DNA from: Lophius americanus
Lineage: Eukaryota > Chordata > Actinopteri > Lophiiformes > Lophiidae
Direction: 5' to 3'
DNA length: 64,000 bases
Assembly (NCBI GenBank): GCA_037951165.1
Contig: JBBDHG010000030.1
Span: forward strand, 1,061,001-1,125,000
Shown piece by piece: positions 30,553-43,220 of the stretch. The translations under genes were made by a program, and so were the position numbers. Within the stretch, counting starts at the first letter, position 1. Every line of letters starts with the position of its first letter. Below the pieces are notes generated by a model, which saw only the letters and a list, made by a program, of their open reading frames with translations, did not search any database and had not been told where the DNA came from.

Positions 30553-31824
30553 CGCAATAACCACATCATCACTAGAGTTACCACATCATCTCCACAGTAA
30601 CCACATCATTACTACAGTAACCAAATCATCACCACAGTAACCACATCATCACTAAAGTAACCACATCATCTCCACAGTAACCACATCATCACTAAAGTAA
30701 CCACATCATCTCCACAGTAACCACATCATTACTACAGTAACCACATCATCACTACAGTAACCACATCATCACCAGAGTAACCAAATCATCACTACAGTAA
30801 CGACATCATCTCCACAGTAACCACATCATCTCCCCAGTAACATCATCATCTCCCCAGTAACATCATCATCACTAAAGTAACCACATCATATCCACAGTAA
30901 CCACATCATTACTACAGTAACCACATCATCACTACAGTAACCACATCATCACCAGAGTAACCACATCATCACTACAGTAACCACATCATCTCCACAGTAA
31001 TCACATCATCACTACAGTAACAACATAGTCTCCACAGTAACCACATCATCACTACAGTGACCACATCATCTCCACAGTAACCACATCATTACTACAGTAA
31101 CCACCTCATCACCAGAGTAACCACATCATCTCCACAGTAATAACATCTTCTCCCCAGTAACATCATCATCACTACAGTAACCACATCTTCACCACAATAA
31201 TCACATCATCACTACAGTAACCACATCATCACTACAGTAACCACATAATCTCCACAGTAACCACATCATCATTACAGTAACCACATCATCTCCCCAGTAA
31301 CATCATCATCACTAAAGTAACCACATCATCTCCACAGTAATAACATCTTCTCCACAGTAACCACATCATCACTACAGCGACGACATCATCACCGCAGTAA
31401 CCACATCATCACCGCAGTAACTACATCATCACTACAGTGATCACATCATCTCCACAGTAACCACATGATCACTACAGTAACCACATCATCTCCACAGTAA
31501 CCACATTACCACGCCAGTAACCACATCATCACTACAGTAACCACATCATCTCCACAGTAACCACATCATCACTACAGTAACATCATCACTAAAGTAACGA
31601 CGATATCACTAGAGTAACCACATCATCACTACAGTAACCACATTATTTCCAGCAGTAACCAACTCATCTCTACAGTAACCACATCACTACTACAGTAACC
31701 ACATCATCTCCACAGTAACCACATCATCACTACAGTAACATCATCACTAAAGTAACGACAATATCACTAGAGTAACCACATCATCACTGCAGTAACCACA
31801 TCATCGCCACAGTGACCACATCAT
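30553..31824. repeat. 64-monomer HOR unit, 1,272 bp (copy 2)
   Basis: This unit matches 25,263-26,534 at an offset of 5,290 bp, with a few substitutions (for example at about 30,888 and 31,274). GATATC is at 31,602. Confidence 0.8.
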
Positions 31825-32656
31825 CGCAATAACCACATCATCACTAGAGTTACCACATCATCTCCACAGTAACCACATCATTACTACAGTAACCAAATCA
31901 TCACCACAGTAACCACATCATCACTAAAGTAACCACATCATCTCCACAGTAACCACATCATCACTAAAGTAACCACATCATCTCCACAGTAACCACATCA
32001 TTACTACAGTAACCACATCATCACTACAGTAACCACATCATCACCAGAGTAACCAAATCATCACTACAGTAACGACATCATCTCCACAGTAACCACATCA
32101 TCTCCCCAGTAACATCATCATCTCCCCAGTAACATCATCATCACTAAAGTAACCACATCATCTCCACAGTAATAACATCTTCTCCACAGTAACCACATCA
32201 TCACTACAGCGACGACATCATCACCGCAGTAACCACATCATCACCGCAGTAACCACATCATCACTACAGTGATCACATCATCTCCACAGTAACCACATGA
32301 TCATTACAGTAACCACATCATCTCCACAGTAACCACATTACCACGCCAGTAACCACATCATCACTACAGTAACCACATCATCTCCACAGTAACCACATCA
32401 TCACTACAGTAACATCATCACTAAAGTAACGACAATATCACTAGAGTAACCACATCATCACTACAGTAACCACATTATTTCCAGCAGTAACCAGCTCATC
32501 TCTACAGTAACCACATCACTACTACAGTAACCACATCATCTCCACAGTAACCACATCATCACTACAGTAACATCATCACTAAAGTAACGACAATATCACT
32601 AGAGTAACCACATCATCACTGCAGTAACCACATCATCGCCACAGTGACCACATCAT
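31825..32656. repeat. 42-monomer HOR unit, 832 bp (copy 2)
   Basis: This unit is bounded by CGCAATAA landmarks. It has the ATGATCATTACAG variant near 32,300, as in copy 1 near 27,010, which ties the 42-monomer copies together as one subfamily. Confidence 0.8.
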
Positions 32657-33928
32657 CGCAATAACCACATCATCACTAGAGTTACCACATCATCTCCACA
32701 GTAACCACATCATTACTACAGTAACCAAATCATCACCACAGTAACCACATCATCACTAAAGTAACCACATCATCTCCACAGTAACCACATCATCACTAAA
32801 GTAACCACATCATCTCCACAGTAACCACATCATTACTACAGTAACCACATCATCACTACAGTAACCACATCATCACCAGAGTAACCAAATCATCACTACA
32901 GTAACGACATCATCTCCACAGTAACCACATCATCTCCCCAGTAACATCATCATCTCCCCAGTAACATCATCATCACTAAAGTAACCACATCATATCCACA
33001 GTAACCACATCATTACTACAGTAACCACATCATCACTACAGTAACCACATCATCACCAGAGTAACCACATCATCACTACAGTAACCACATCATCTCCACA
33101 GTAATCACATCATCACTACAGTAACAACATAGTCTCCACAGTAACCACATCATCACTACAGTGACCACATCATCTCCACAGTAACCACATCATTACTACA
33201 GTAACCACCTCATCACCAGAGTAACCACATCATCTCCACAGTAATAACATCTTCTCCCCAGTAACATCATCATCACTACAGTAACCACATCTTCACCACA
33301 ATAATCACATCATCACTACAGTAACCACATCATCACTACAGTAACCACATAATCTCCACAGTAACCACATCATCACTACAGTAACCACATCATCTCCCCA
33401 GTAACATCATCATCACTAAAGTAACCACATCATCTCCACAGTAATAACATCTTCTCCACAGTAACCACATCATCACTACAGCGACGACATCATCACCGCA
33501 GTAACCACATCATCACCGCAGTAACTACATCATCACTACAGTGATCACATCATCTCCACAGTAACCACATGATCACTACAGTAACCACATCATCTCCACA
33601 GTAACCACATTACCACGCCAGTAACCACATCATCACTACAGTAACCACATCATCTCCACAGTAACCACATCATCACTACAGTAACATCATCACTAAAGTA
33701 ACGACGATATCACTAGAGTAACCACATCATCACTACAGTAACCACATTATTTCCAGCAGTAACCAACTCATCTCTACAGTAACCACATCACTACTACAGT
33801 AACCACATCATCTCCACAGTAACCACATCATCACTACAGTAACATCATCACTAAAGTAACGACAATATCACTAGAGTAACCACATCATCACTGCAGTAAC
33901 CACATCATCGCCACAGTGACCACATCAT
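32657..33928. repeat. 64-monomer HOR unit, 1,272 bp (copy 3)
   Basis: This unit lies 2,104 bp after copy 2; 1,272 + 832 = 2,104, so a 106-monomer super-unit is repeated in tandem from 30,553 to 34,760. GATATC is at 33,706. Confidence 0.8.
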
Positions 33929-34760
33929 CGCAATAACCACATCATCACTAGAGTTACCACATCATCTCCACAGTAACCACATCATTACTACAGTAACCAA
34001 ATCATCACCACAGTAACCACATCATCACTAAAGTAACCACATCATCTCCACAGTAACCACATCATCACTAAAGTAACCACATCATCTCCACAGTAACCAC
34101 ATCATTACTACAGTAACCACATCATCACTACAGTAACCACATCATCACCAGAGTAACCAAATCATCACTACAGTAACGACATCATCTCCACAGTAACCAC
34201 ATCATCTCCCCAGTAACATCATCATCTCCCCAGTAACATCATCATCACTAAAGTAACCACATCATCTCCACAGTAATAACATCTTCTCCACAGTAACCAC
34301 ATCATCACTACAGCGACGACATCATCACCGCAGTAACCACATCATCACCGCAGTAACCACATCATCACTACAGTGATCACATCATCTCCACAGTAACCAC
34401 ATGATCATTACAGTAACCACATCATCTCCACAGTAACCACATTACCACGCCAGTAACCACATCATCACTACAGTAACCACATCATCTCCACAGTAACCAC
34501 ATCATCACTACAGTAACATCATCACTAAAGTAACGACAATATCACTAGAGTAACCACATCATCACTACAGTAACCACATTATTTCCAGCAGTAACCAGCT
34601 CATCTCTACAGTAACCACATCACTACTACAGTAACCACATCATCTCCACAGTAACCACATCATCACTACAGTAACATCATCACTAAAGTAACGACAATAT
34701 CACTAGAGTAACCACATCATCACTGCAGTAACCACATCATCGCCACAGTGACCACATCAT
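33929..34760. repeat. 42-monomer HOR unit, 832 bp (copy 3)
   Basis: This unit follows 64-monomer copy 3 and completes the second 2,104-bp super-unit. It has the same variant monomers as copies 1 and 2, including ATGATCATTACAG near 34,403. Confidence 0.8.
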
Positions 34761-35692
34761 CGCAATAACCACATCATCACTAGAGTTACCACATCATCTC
34801 CACAGTAACCACATCATTACTACAGTAACCAAATCATCACCACAGTAACCACATCATCACTAAAGTAACCACATCATCTCCACAGTAACCACATCATCAC
34901 TAAAGTAACCACATCATCTCCACAGTAACCACATCATTACTACAGTAACCACATCATCACTACAGTAACCACATCATCACCAGAGTAACCACATCATCAC
35001 TACAGTAACGACATCATCTCCACAGTAACCACATCATCACTAAAGTAACCACATCATCTCCACAATAATCACATCATCACTACAGTAACAACATAGTCTC
35101 CACAGTAACCACATCATCACTACAGTAACCACATCTTCTCCCCAGTAACATCATCATCACAAAAGTAACCACATCATCTCCACAGTAATAACATCTTCTC
35201 CACAGTAACCACATCATCACTACAGCGACGACATCATCACCGCAGTAACCACATCATCACTACAGTGATCACATCATCTCCACAGTAACCACATGATAGC
35301 TACAGTAACCACATCATCTCCACAGTAACCACATTACCACGCCAGTAACCACATCATCACTACAGTAACCACATCATCTCCTCAGTAACCACATCACTAC
35401 TACAGTAACCACATCATCTCCACAGTAACCACATCATCACTACAGTAACATCATCACTAAAGTAACGACGATATCACTAGAGTAACCACATCATCACTAC
35501 AGTAACCACATTATTTCCAGCAGTAACCAACTCATCTCTACAGTAACCACATCACTACTACAGTAACCACATCATCTCCACAGTAACCACATCATCACTA
35601 CAGTAACATCATCACTAAAGTAACGACAATATCACTAGAGTAACCACATCATCACTGCAGTAACCACATCATCGCCACAGTGACCACATCAT
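34761..35692. repeat. 47-monomer HOR unit, 932 bp (copy 1)
   Basis: 932 = 47 x 20 - 8. This form is a derivative of the 64-monomer form with a different deletion. It keeps GATATC (35,470) and adds the variants CACAAAAGTAACC (near 35,160), ATGATAGCTACAG (near 35,293) and CTCCTCAGTAACC (near 35,380). It is the parent type of material seen later at 46-49 kb. Confidence 0.8.
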
Positions 35693-36524
35693 CGCAATAA
35701 CCACATCATCACTAGAGTTACCACATCATCTCCACAGTAACCACATCATTACTACAGTAACCAAATCATCACCACAGTAACCACATCATCACTAAAGTAA
35801 CCACATCATCTCCACAGTAACCACATCATCACTAAAGTAACCACATCATCTCCACAGTAACCACATCATTACTACAGTAACCACATCATCACTACAGTAA
35901 CCACATCATCACCAGAGTAACCAAATCATCACTACAGTAACGACATCATCTCCACAGTAACCACATCATCTCCCCAGTAACATCATCATCTCCCCAGTAA
36001 CATCATCATCACTAAAGTAACCACATCATCTCCACAGTAATAACATCTTCTCCACAGTAACCACATCATCACTACAGCGACGACATCATCACCGCAGTAA
36101 CCACATCATCACCGCAGTAACCACATCATCACTACAGTGATCACATCATCTCCACAGTAACCACATGATCATTACAGTAACCACATCATCTCCACAGTAA
36201 CCACATTACCACGCCAGTAACCACATCATCACTACAGTAACCACATCATCTCCACAGTAACCACATCATCACTACAGTAACATCATCACTAAAGTAACGA
36301 CAATATCACTAGAGTAACCACATCATCACTACAGTAACCACATTATTTCCAGCAGTAACCAGCTCATCTCTACAGTAACCACATCACTACTACAGTAACC
36401 ACATCATCTCCACAGTAACCACATCATCACTACAGTAACATCATCACTAAAGTAACGACAATATCACTAGAGTAACCACATCATCACTGCAGTAACCACG
36501 TCATCGCCACAGTGACCACATCAT
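35693..36524. repeat. 42-monomer HOR unit, 832 bp (copy 4)
   Basis: This is the same 42-monomer arrangement as copies 1-3. It is followed after 36,525 by a partial 47-type run that ends in the right-zone-like monomers at 37,260-37,520. Confidence 0.8.
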
Positions 36525-37300
36525 CGCAATAACCACATCATCACTAGAGTTACCACATCATCTCCACAGTAACCACATCATTACTACAGTAACCAAATCA
36601 TCACCACAGTAACCACATCATCACTAAAGTAACCACATCATCTCCACAGTAACCACATCATCACTAAAGTAACCACATCATCTCCACAGTAACCACATCA
36701 TTACTACAGTAACCACATCATCACTACAGTAACCACATCATCACCAGAGTAACCACATCATCACTACAGTAACGACATCATCTCCACAGTAACCACATCA
36801 TCACTAAAGTAACCACATCATCTCCACAATAATCACATCATCACTACAGTAACAACATAGTCTCCACAGTAACCACATCATCACTACAGTAACCACATCT
36901 TCTCCCCAGTAACATCATCATCACAAAAGTAACCACATCATCTCCACAGTAATAACATCTTCTCCACAGTAACCACATCATCACTACAGCGACGACATCA
37001 TCACCGCAGTAACCACATCATCACTACAGTGATCACATCATCTCCACAGTAACCACATGATAGCTACAGTAACCACATCATCTCCACAGTAACCACATTA
37101 CCACGCCAGTAACCACATCATCACTACAGTAACCACATCATCTCCTCAGTAACCACATCACTACTACAGTAACCACATCATATCCACAGTAACCACATCA
37201 TCACTACAGTAACAACATCATAACTAAAGTAACGACAATATCTCCACAGTAACCACATCATCATTGCATTAACCATATCATCTTGATAGTAACCACACCA

Positions 37301-37920
37301 TCACTACAGTAACCACATTATCACTAGAGTAACCACATCATCTCTACAGTAAGCGCATCATCTCTACAGTAAGCGCATCATCTCCACAGTAACCACATCA
37401 TTGCCATAGTAGCCACATCATTGCCATAGTAGCCACATCATCACTACTGTAACCACATCATCACCAGAGTAACCATATAATCTCCACAGTAACCACATCA
37501 TCACTACAGTAAACACATCATCACTACAGTGATCACATCATCTCCACAGTAACCACATGATCACTACAGTAACCACATCATCTCCTCAGTAACCACATCA
37601 CTACTACAGTAACCACATCATCTCCACAGTAACCACATTATTTCCGCAGTAACCAGCTCATCTCTACAGAAAGCATATCATCTCCACAGTAACCACACCA
37701 TCACTACAGTAACCACATTATCACTAGAGTAACCACATCATCTCTACAGTAAGCGCATCATCTCTACAGTAAGCGCATCATCTCCACAGTAACCACATCA
37801 TTGCCATAGTAGCCACATCATTGCCATAGTAGCCACATCATCACTACTGTAACCACATCATCACCAGAGTAACCATATAATCTCCACAGTAACCACATCA
37901 TCACTACAGTAAACACATCA
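37301..37920. repeat. Local duplication with 400-bp offset (AAGCGC monomers)
   Basis: The string of monomers at 37,301-37,520 recurs at 37,701-37,920. It includes two GTAAGCGCATC monomers and two CATTGCCATAGTAGCC monomers; the CTCTACAGTAAGCGC start is at 37,341 and 37,741. The 43.3-kb copy of this region has the string only once, so the local duplication occurred in, or at the edge of, the first 6,020-bp unit. Confidence 0.75.
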
Positions 37921-38676
37921 TCACTACAGTAACCACATCATCACTAAAGTAACCACATCATCTCCACAGTAACCACATCATCACTAAAGTAACCACATCA
38001 TCTCCACAGTAACCACATCATTACTACAGTAACCACATCATCACTACAGTAACCACATCATCACCAGAGTAACCAAATCATCACTACAGTAACGACATCA
38101 TCTCCACAGTAACCACATCATCTCCCCAGTAACATCATCATCTCCCCAGTAACATCATCATCACTAAAGTAACCACATCATCTCCACAGTAATAACATCT
38201 TCTCCACAGTAACCACATCATCACTACAGCGACGACATCATCACCGCAGTAACCACATCATCACCGCAGTAACCACATCATCACTACAGTGATCACATCA
38301 TCTCCACAGTAACCACATGATCATTACAGTAACCACATCATCTCCACAGTAACCACATTACCACGCCAGTAACCACATCATCACTACAGTAACCACATCA
38401 TCTCCACAGTAACCACATCATCACTACAGTAACATCATCACTAAAGTAACGACAATATCACTAGAGTAACCACATCATCACTACAGTAACCACATTATTT
38501 CCAGCAGTAACCAGCTCATCTCTACAGTAACCACATCACTACTACAGTAACCACATCATCTCCACAGTAACCACATCATCACTACAGTAACATCATCACT
38601 AAAGTAACGACAATATCACTAGAGTAACCACATCATCACTGCAGTAACCACATCATCGCCACAGTGACCACATCAT

Positions 38677-39948
38677 CGCAATAACCACATCATCACTAGA
38701 GTTACCACATCATCTCCACAGTAACCACATCATTACTACAGTAACCAAATCATCACCACAGTAACCACATCATCACTAAAGTAACCACATCATCTCCACA
38801 GTAACCACATCATCACTAAAGTAACCACATCATCTCCACAGTAACCACATCATTACTACAGTAACCACATCATCACTACAGTAACCACATCATCACCAGA
38901 GTAACCAAATCATCACTACAGTAACGACATCATCTCCACAGTAACCACATCATCTCCCCAGTAACATCATCATCTCCCCAGTAACATCATCATCACTAAA
39001 GTAACCACATCATATCCACAGTAACCACATCATTACTACAGTAACCACATCATCACTACAGTAACCACATCATCACCAGAGTAACCACATCATCACTACA
39101 GTAACCACATCATCTCCACAGTAATCACATCATCACTACAGTAACAACATAGTCTCCACAGTAACCACATCATCACTACAGTGACCACATCATCTCCACA
39201 GTAACCACATCATTACTACAGTAACCACCTCATCACCAGAGTAACCACATCATCTCCACAGTAATAACATCTTCTCCCCAGTAACATCATCATCACTACA
39301 GTAACCACATCTTCACCACAATAATCACATCATCACTACAGTAACCACATCATCACTACAGTAACCACATAATCTCCACAGTAACCACATCATCACTACA
39401 GTAACCACATCATCTCCCCAGTAACATCATCATCACTAAAGTAACCACATCATCTCCACAGTAATAACATCTTCTCCACAGTAACCACATCATCACTACA
39501 GCGACGACATCATCACCGCAGTAACCACATCATCACCGCAGTAACTACATCATCACTACAGTGATCACATCATCTCCACAGTAACCACATGATCACTACA
39601 GTAACCACATCATCTCCACAGTAACCACATTACCACGCCAGTAACCACATCATCACTACAGTAACCACATCATCTCCACAGTAACCACATCATCACTACA
39701 GTAACATCATCACTAAAGTAACGACGATATCACTAGAGTAACCACATCATCACTACAGTAACCACATTATTTCCAGCAGTAACCAACTCATCTCTACAGT
39801 AACCACATCACTACTACAGTAACCACATCATCTCCACAGTAACCACATCATCACTACAGTAACATCATCACTAAAGTAACGACAATATCACTAGAGTAAC
39901 CACATCATCACTGCAGTAACCACATCATCGCCACAGTGACCACATCAT
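38677..39948. repeat. 64-monomer HOR unit, 1,272 bp (copy 4)
   Basis: This unit is the 6,020-bp-offset duplicate of copy 3 (32,657-33,928), with GATATC at 39,726. I noticed no base difference between the two in the rows compared. Confidence 0.8.
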
Positions 39949-40780
39949 CGCAATAACCACATCATCACTAGAGTTACCACATCATCTCCACAGTAACCAC
40001 ATCATTACTACAGTAACCAAATCATCACCACAGTAACCACATCATCACTAAAGTAACCACATCATCTCCACAGTAACCACATCATCACTAAAGTAACCAC
40101 ATCATCTCCACAGTAACCACATCATTACTACAGTAACCACATCATCACTACAGTAACCACATCATCACCAGAGTAACCAAATCATCACTACAGTAACGAC
40201 ATCATCTCCACAGTAACCACATCATCTCCCCAGTAACATCATCATCTCCCCAGTAACATCATCATCACTAAAGTAACCACATCATCTCCACAGTAATAAC
40301 ATCTTCTCCACAGTAACCACATCATCACTACAGCGACGACATCATCACCGCAGTAACCACATCATCACCGCAGTAACCACATCATCACTACAGTGATCAC
40401 ATCATCTCCACAGTAACCACATGATCATTACAGTAACCACATCATCTCCACAGTAACCACATTACCACGCCAGTAACCACATCATCACTACAGTAACCAC
40501 ATCATCTCCACAGTAACCACATCATCACTACAGTAACATCATCACTAAAGTAACGACAATATCACTAGAGTAACCACATCATCACTACAGTAACCACATT
40601 ATTTCCAGCAGTAACCAGCTCATCTCTACAGTAACCACATCACTACTACAGTAACCACATCATCTCCACAGTAACCACATCATCACTACAGTAACATCAT
40701 CACTAAAGTAACGACAATATCACTAGAGTAACCACATCATCACTGCAGTAACCACATCATCGCCACAGTGACCACATCAT
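39949..40780. repeat. 42-monomer HOR unit, 832 bp (copy 5)
   Basis: This unit is the 6,020-bp-offset duplicate of 33,929-34,760, including ATGATCATTACAG near 40,423. Confidence 0.8.
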
Positions 40781-41712
40781 CGCAATAACCACATCATCAC
40801 TAGAGTTACCACATCATCTCCACAGTAACCACATCATTACTACAGTAACCAAATCATCACCACAGTAACCACATCATCACTAAAGTAACCACATCATCTC
40901 CACAGTAACCACATCATCACTAAAGTAACCACATCATCTCCACAGTAACCACATCATTACTACAGTAACCACATCATCACTACAGTAACCACATCATCAC
41001 CAGAGTAACCACATCATCACTACAGTAACGACATCATCTCCACAGTAACCACATCATCACTAAAGTAACCACATCATCTCCACAATAATCACATCATCAC
41101 TACAGTAACAACATAGTCTCCACAGTAACCACATCATCACTACAGTAACCACATCTTCTCCCCAGTAACATCATCATCACAAAAGTAACCACATCATCTC
41201 CACAGTAATAACATCTTCTCCACAGTAACCACATCATCACTACAGCGACGACATCATCACCGCAGTAACCACATCATCACTACAGTGATCACATCATCTC
41301 CACAGTAACCACATGATAGCTACAGTAACCACATCATCTCCACAGTAACCACATTACCACGCCAGTAACCACATCATCACTACAGTAACCACATCATCTC
41401 CTCAGTAACCACATCACTACTACAGTAACCACATCATCTCCACAGTAACCACATCATCACTACAGTAACATCATCACTAAAGTAACGACGATATCACTAG
41501 AGTAACCACATCATCACTACAGTAACCACATTATTTCCAGCAGTAACCAACTCATCTCTACAGTAACCACATCACTACTACAGTAACCACATCATCTCCA
41601 CAGTAACCACATCATCACTACAGTAACATCATCACTAAAGTAACGACAATATCACTAGAGTAACCACATCATCACTGCAGTAACCACATCATCGCCACAG
41701 TGACCACATCAT
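40781..41712. repeat. 47-monomer HOR unit, 932 bp (copy 2)
   Basis: This unit is the 6,020-bp-offset duplicate of 34,761-35,692, with GATATC at 41,490 and the same CACAAAAG, ATGATAGC and CTCCTCAG variants. Confidence 0.8.
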
Positions 41713-42544
41713 CGCAATAACCACATCATCACTAGAGTTACCACATCATCTCCACAGTAACCACATCATTACTACAGTAACCAAATCATCACCACAGTAA
41801 CCACATCATCACTAAAGTAACCACATCATCTCCACAGTAACCACATCATCACTAAAGTAACCACATCATCTCCACAGTAACCACATCATTACTACAGTAA
41901 CCACATCATCACTACAGTAACCACATCATCACCAGAGTAACCAAATCATCACTACAGTAACGACATCATCTCCACAGTAACCACATCATCTCCCCAGTAA
42001 CATCATCATCTCCCCAGTAACATCATCATCACTAAAGTAACCACATCATCTCCACAGTAATAACATCTTCTCCACAGTAACCACATCATCACTACAGCGA
42101 CGACATCATCACCGCAGTAACCACATCATCACCGCAGTAACCACATCATCACTACAGTGATCACATCATCTCCACAGTAACCACATGATCATTACAGTAA
42201 CCACATCATCTCCACAGTAACCACATTACCACGCCAGTAACCACATCATCACTACAGTAACCACATCATCTCCACAGTAACCACATCATCACTACAGTAA
42301 CATCATCACTAAAGTAACGACAATATCACTAGAGTAACCACATCATCACTACAGTAACCACATTATTTCCAGCAGTAACCAGCTCATCTCTACAGTAACC
42401 ACATCACTACTACAGTAACCACATCATCTCCACAGTAACCACATCATCACTACAGTAACATCATCACTAAAGTAACGACAATATCACTAGAGTAACCACA
42501 TCATCACTGCAGTAACCACGTCATCGCCACAGTGACCACATCAT
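41713..42544. repeat. 42-monomer HOR unit, 832 bp (copy 6)
   Basis: This unit is the 6,020-bp-offset duplicate of 35,693-36,524. The pair also share the private change AACCACGTCATCGCC (near 36,498 and 42,518), which supports a direct copy. Confidence 0.8.
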
Positions 42545-43220
42545 CGCAATAACCACATCATCACTAGAGTTACCACATCATCTCCACAGTAACCACATCA
42601 TTACTACAGTAACCAAATCATCACCACAGTAACCACATCATCACTAAAGTAACCACATCATCTCCACAGTAACCACATCATCACTAAAGTAACCACATCA
42701 TCTCCACAGTAACCACATCATTACTACAGTAACCACATCATCACTACAGTAACCACATCATCACCAGAGTAACCACATCATCACTACAGTAACGACATCA
42801 TCTCCACAGTAACCACATCATCACTAAAGTAACCACATCATCTCCACAATAATCACATCATCACTACAGTAACAACATAGTCTCCACAGTAACCACATCA
42901 TCACTACAGTAACCACATCTTCTCCCCAGTAACATCATCATCACAAAAGTAACCACATCATCTCCACAGTAATAACATCTTCTCCACAGTAACCACATCA
43001 TCACTACAGCGACGACATCATCACCGCAGTAACCACATCATCACTACAGTGATCACATCATCTCCACAGTAACCACATGATAGCTACAGTAACCACATCA
43101 TCTCCACAGTAACCACATTACCACGCCAGTAACCACATCATCACTACAGTAACCACATCATCTCCTCAGTAACCACATCACTACTACAGTAACCACATCA
43201 TATCCACAGTAACCACATCA

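Larger units (their letters stand above)
29362..33554. repeat. Right copy of the 4.0-kb core duplication
   Basis: This block matches 24,230-28,264 as described for that copy. Diagnostic differences include CATATCCACAG at about 30,890 and 32,993 (CATCTCCACAG in the left copy), ATCATTACAG at about 31,270 (ATCACTACAG in the left copy) and CCAAATC near 32,885 (CCACATC in the left copy). The CATATCCACAG base is shared by successive HORs on the right (also near 39,013), which suggests that it spread with later duplications. Confidence 0.75.
31921..37940. repeat. First unit of a 6,020-bp tandem duplication
   Basis: All marks in 31,921-37,500 recur 6,020 bp later: CGCAATAA 32,657/38,677, 33,929/39,949, 34,761/40,781, 35,693/41,713, 36,525/42,545; GATATC 33,706/39,726 and 35,470/41,490; and the ATTGCATTAACC monomer at 37,261/43,281. 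One 20-bp monomer present only in the later copy (43,541-43,560) changes the offset to 6,040 until about 37,680/43,720. The last 240 bp (about 37,701-37,940) instead repeat local sequence. I noticed no base substitution between the copies in the rows compared, so the event is recent or the assembly has duplicated the region. Confidence 0.85.
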
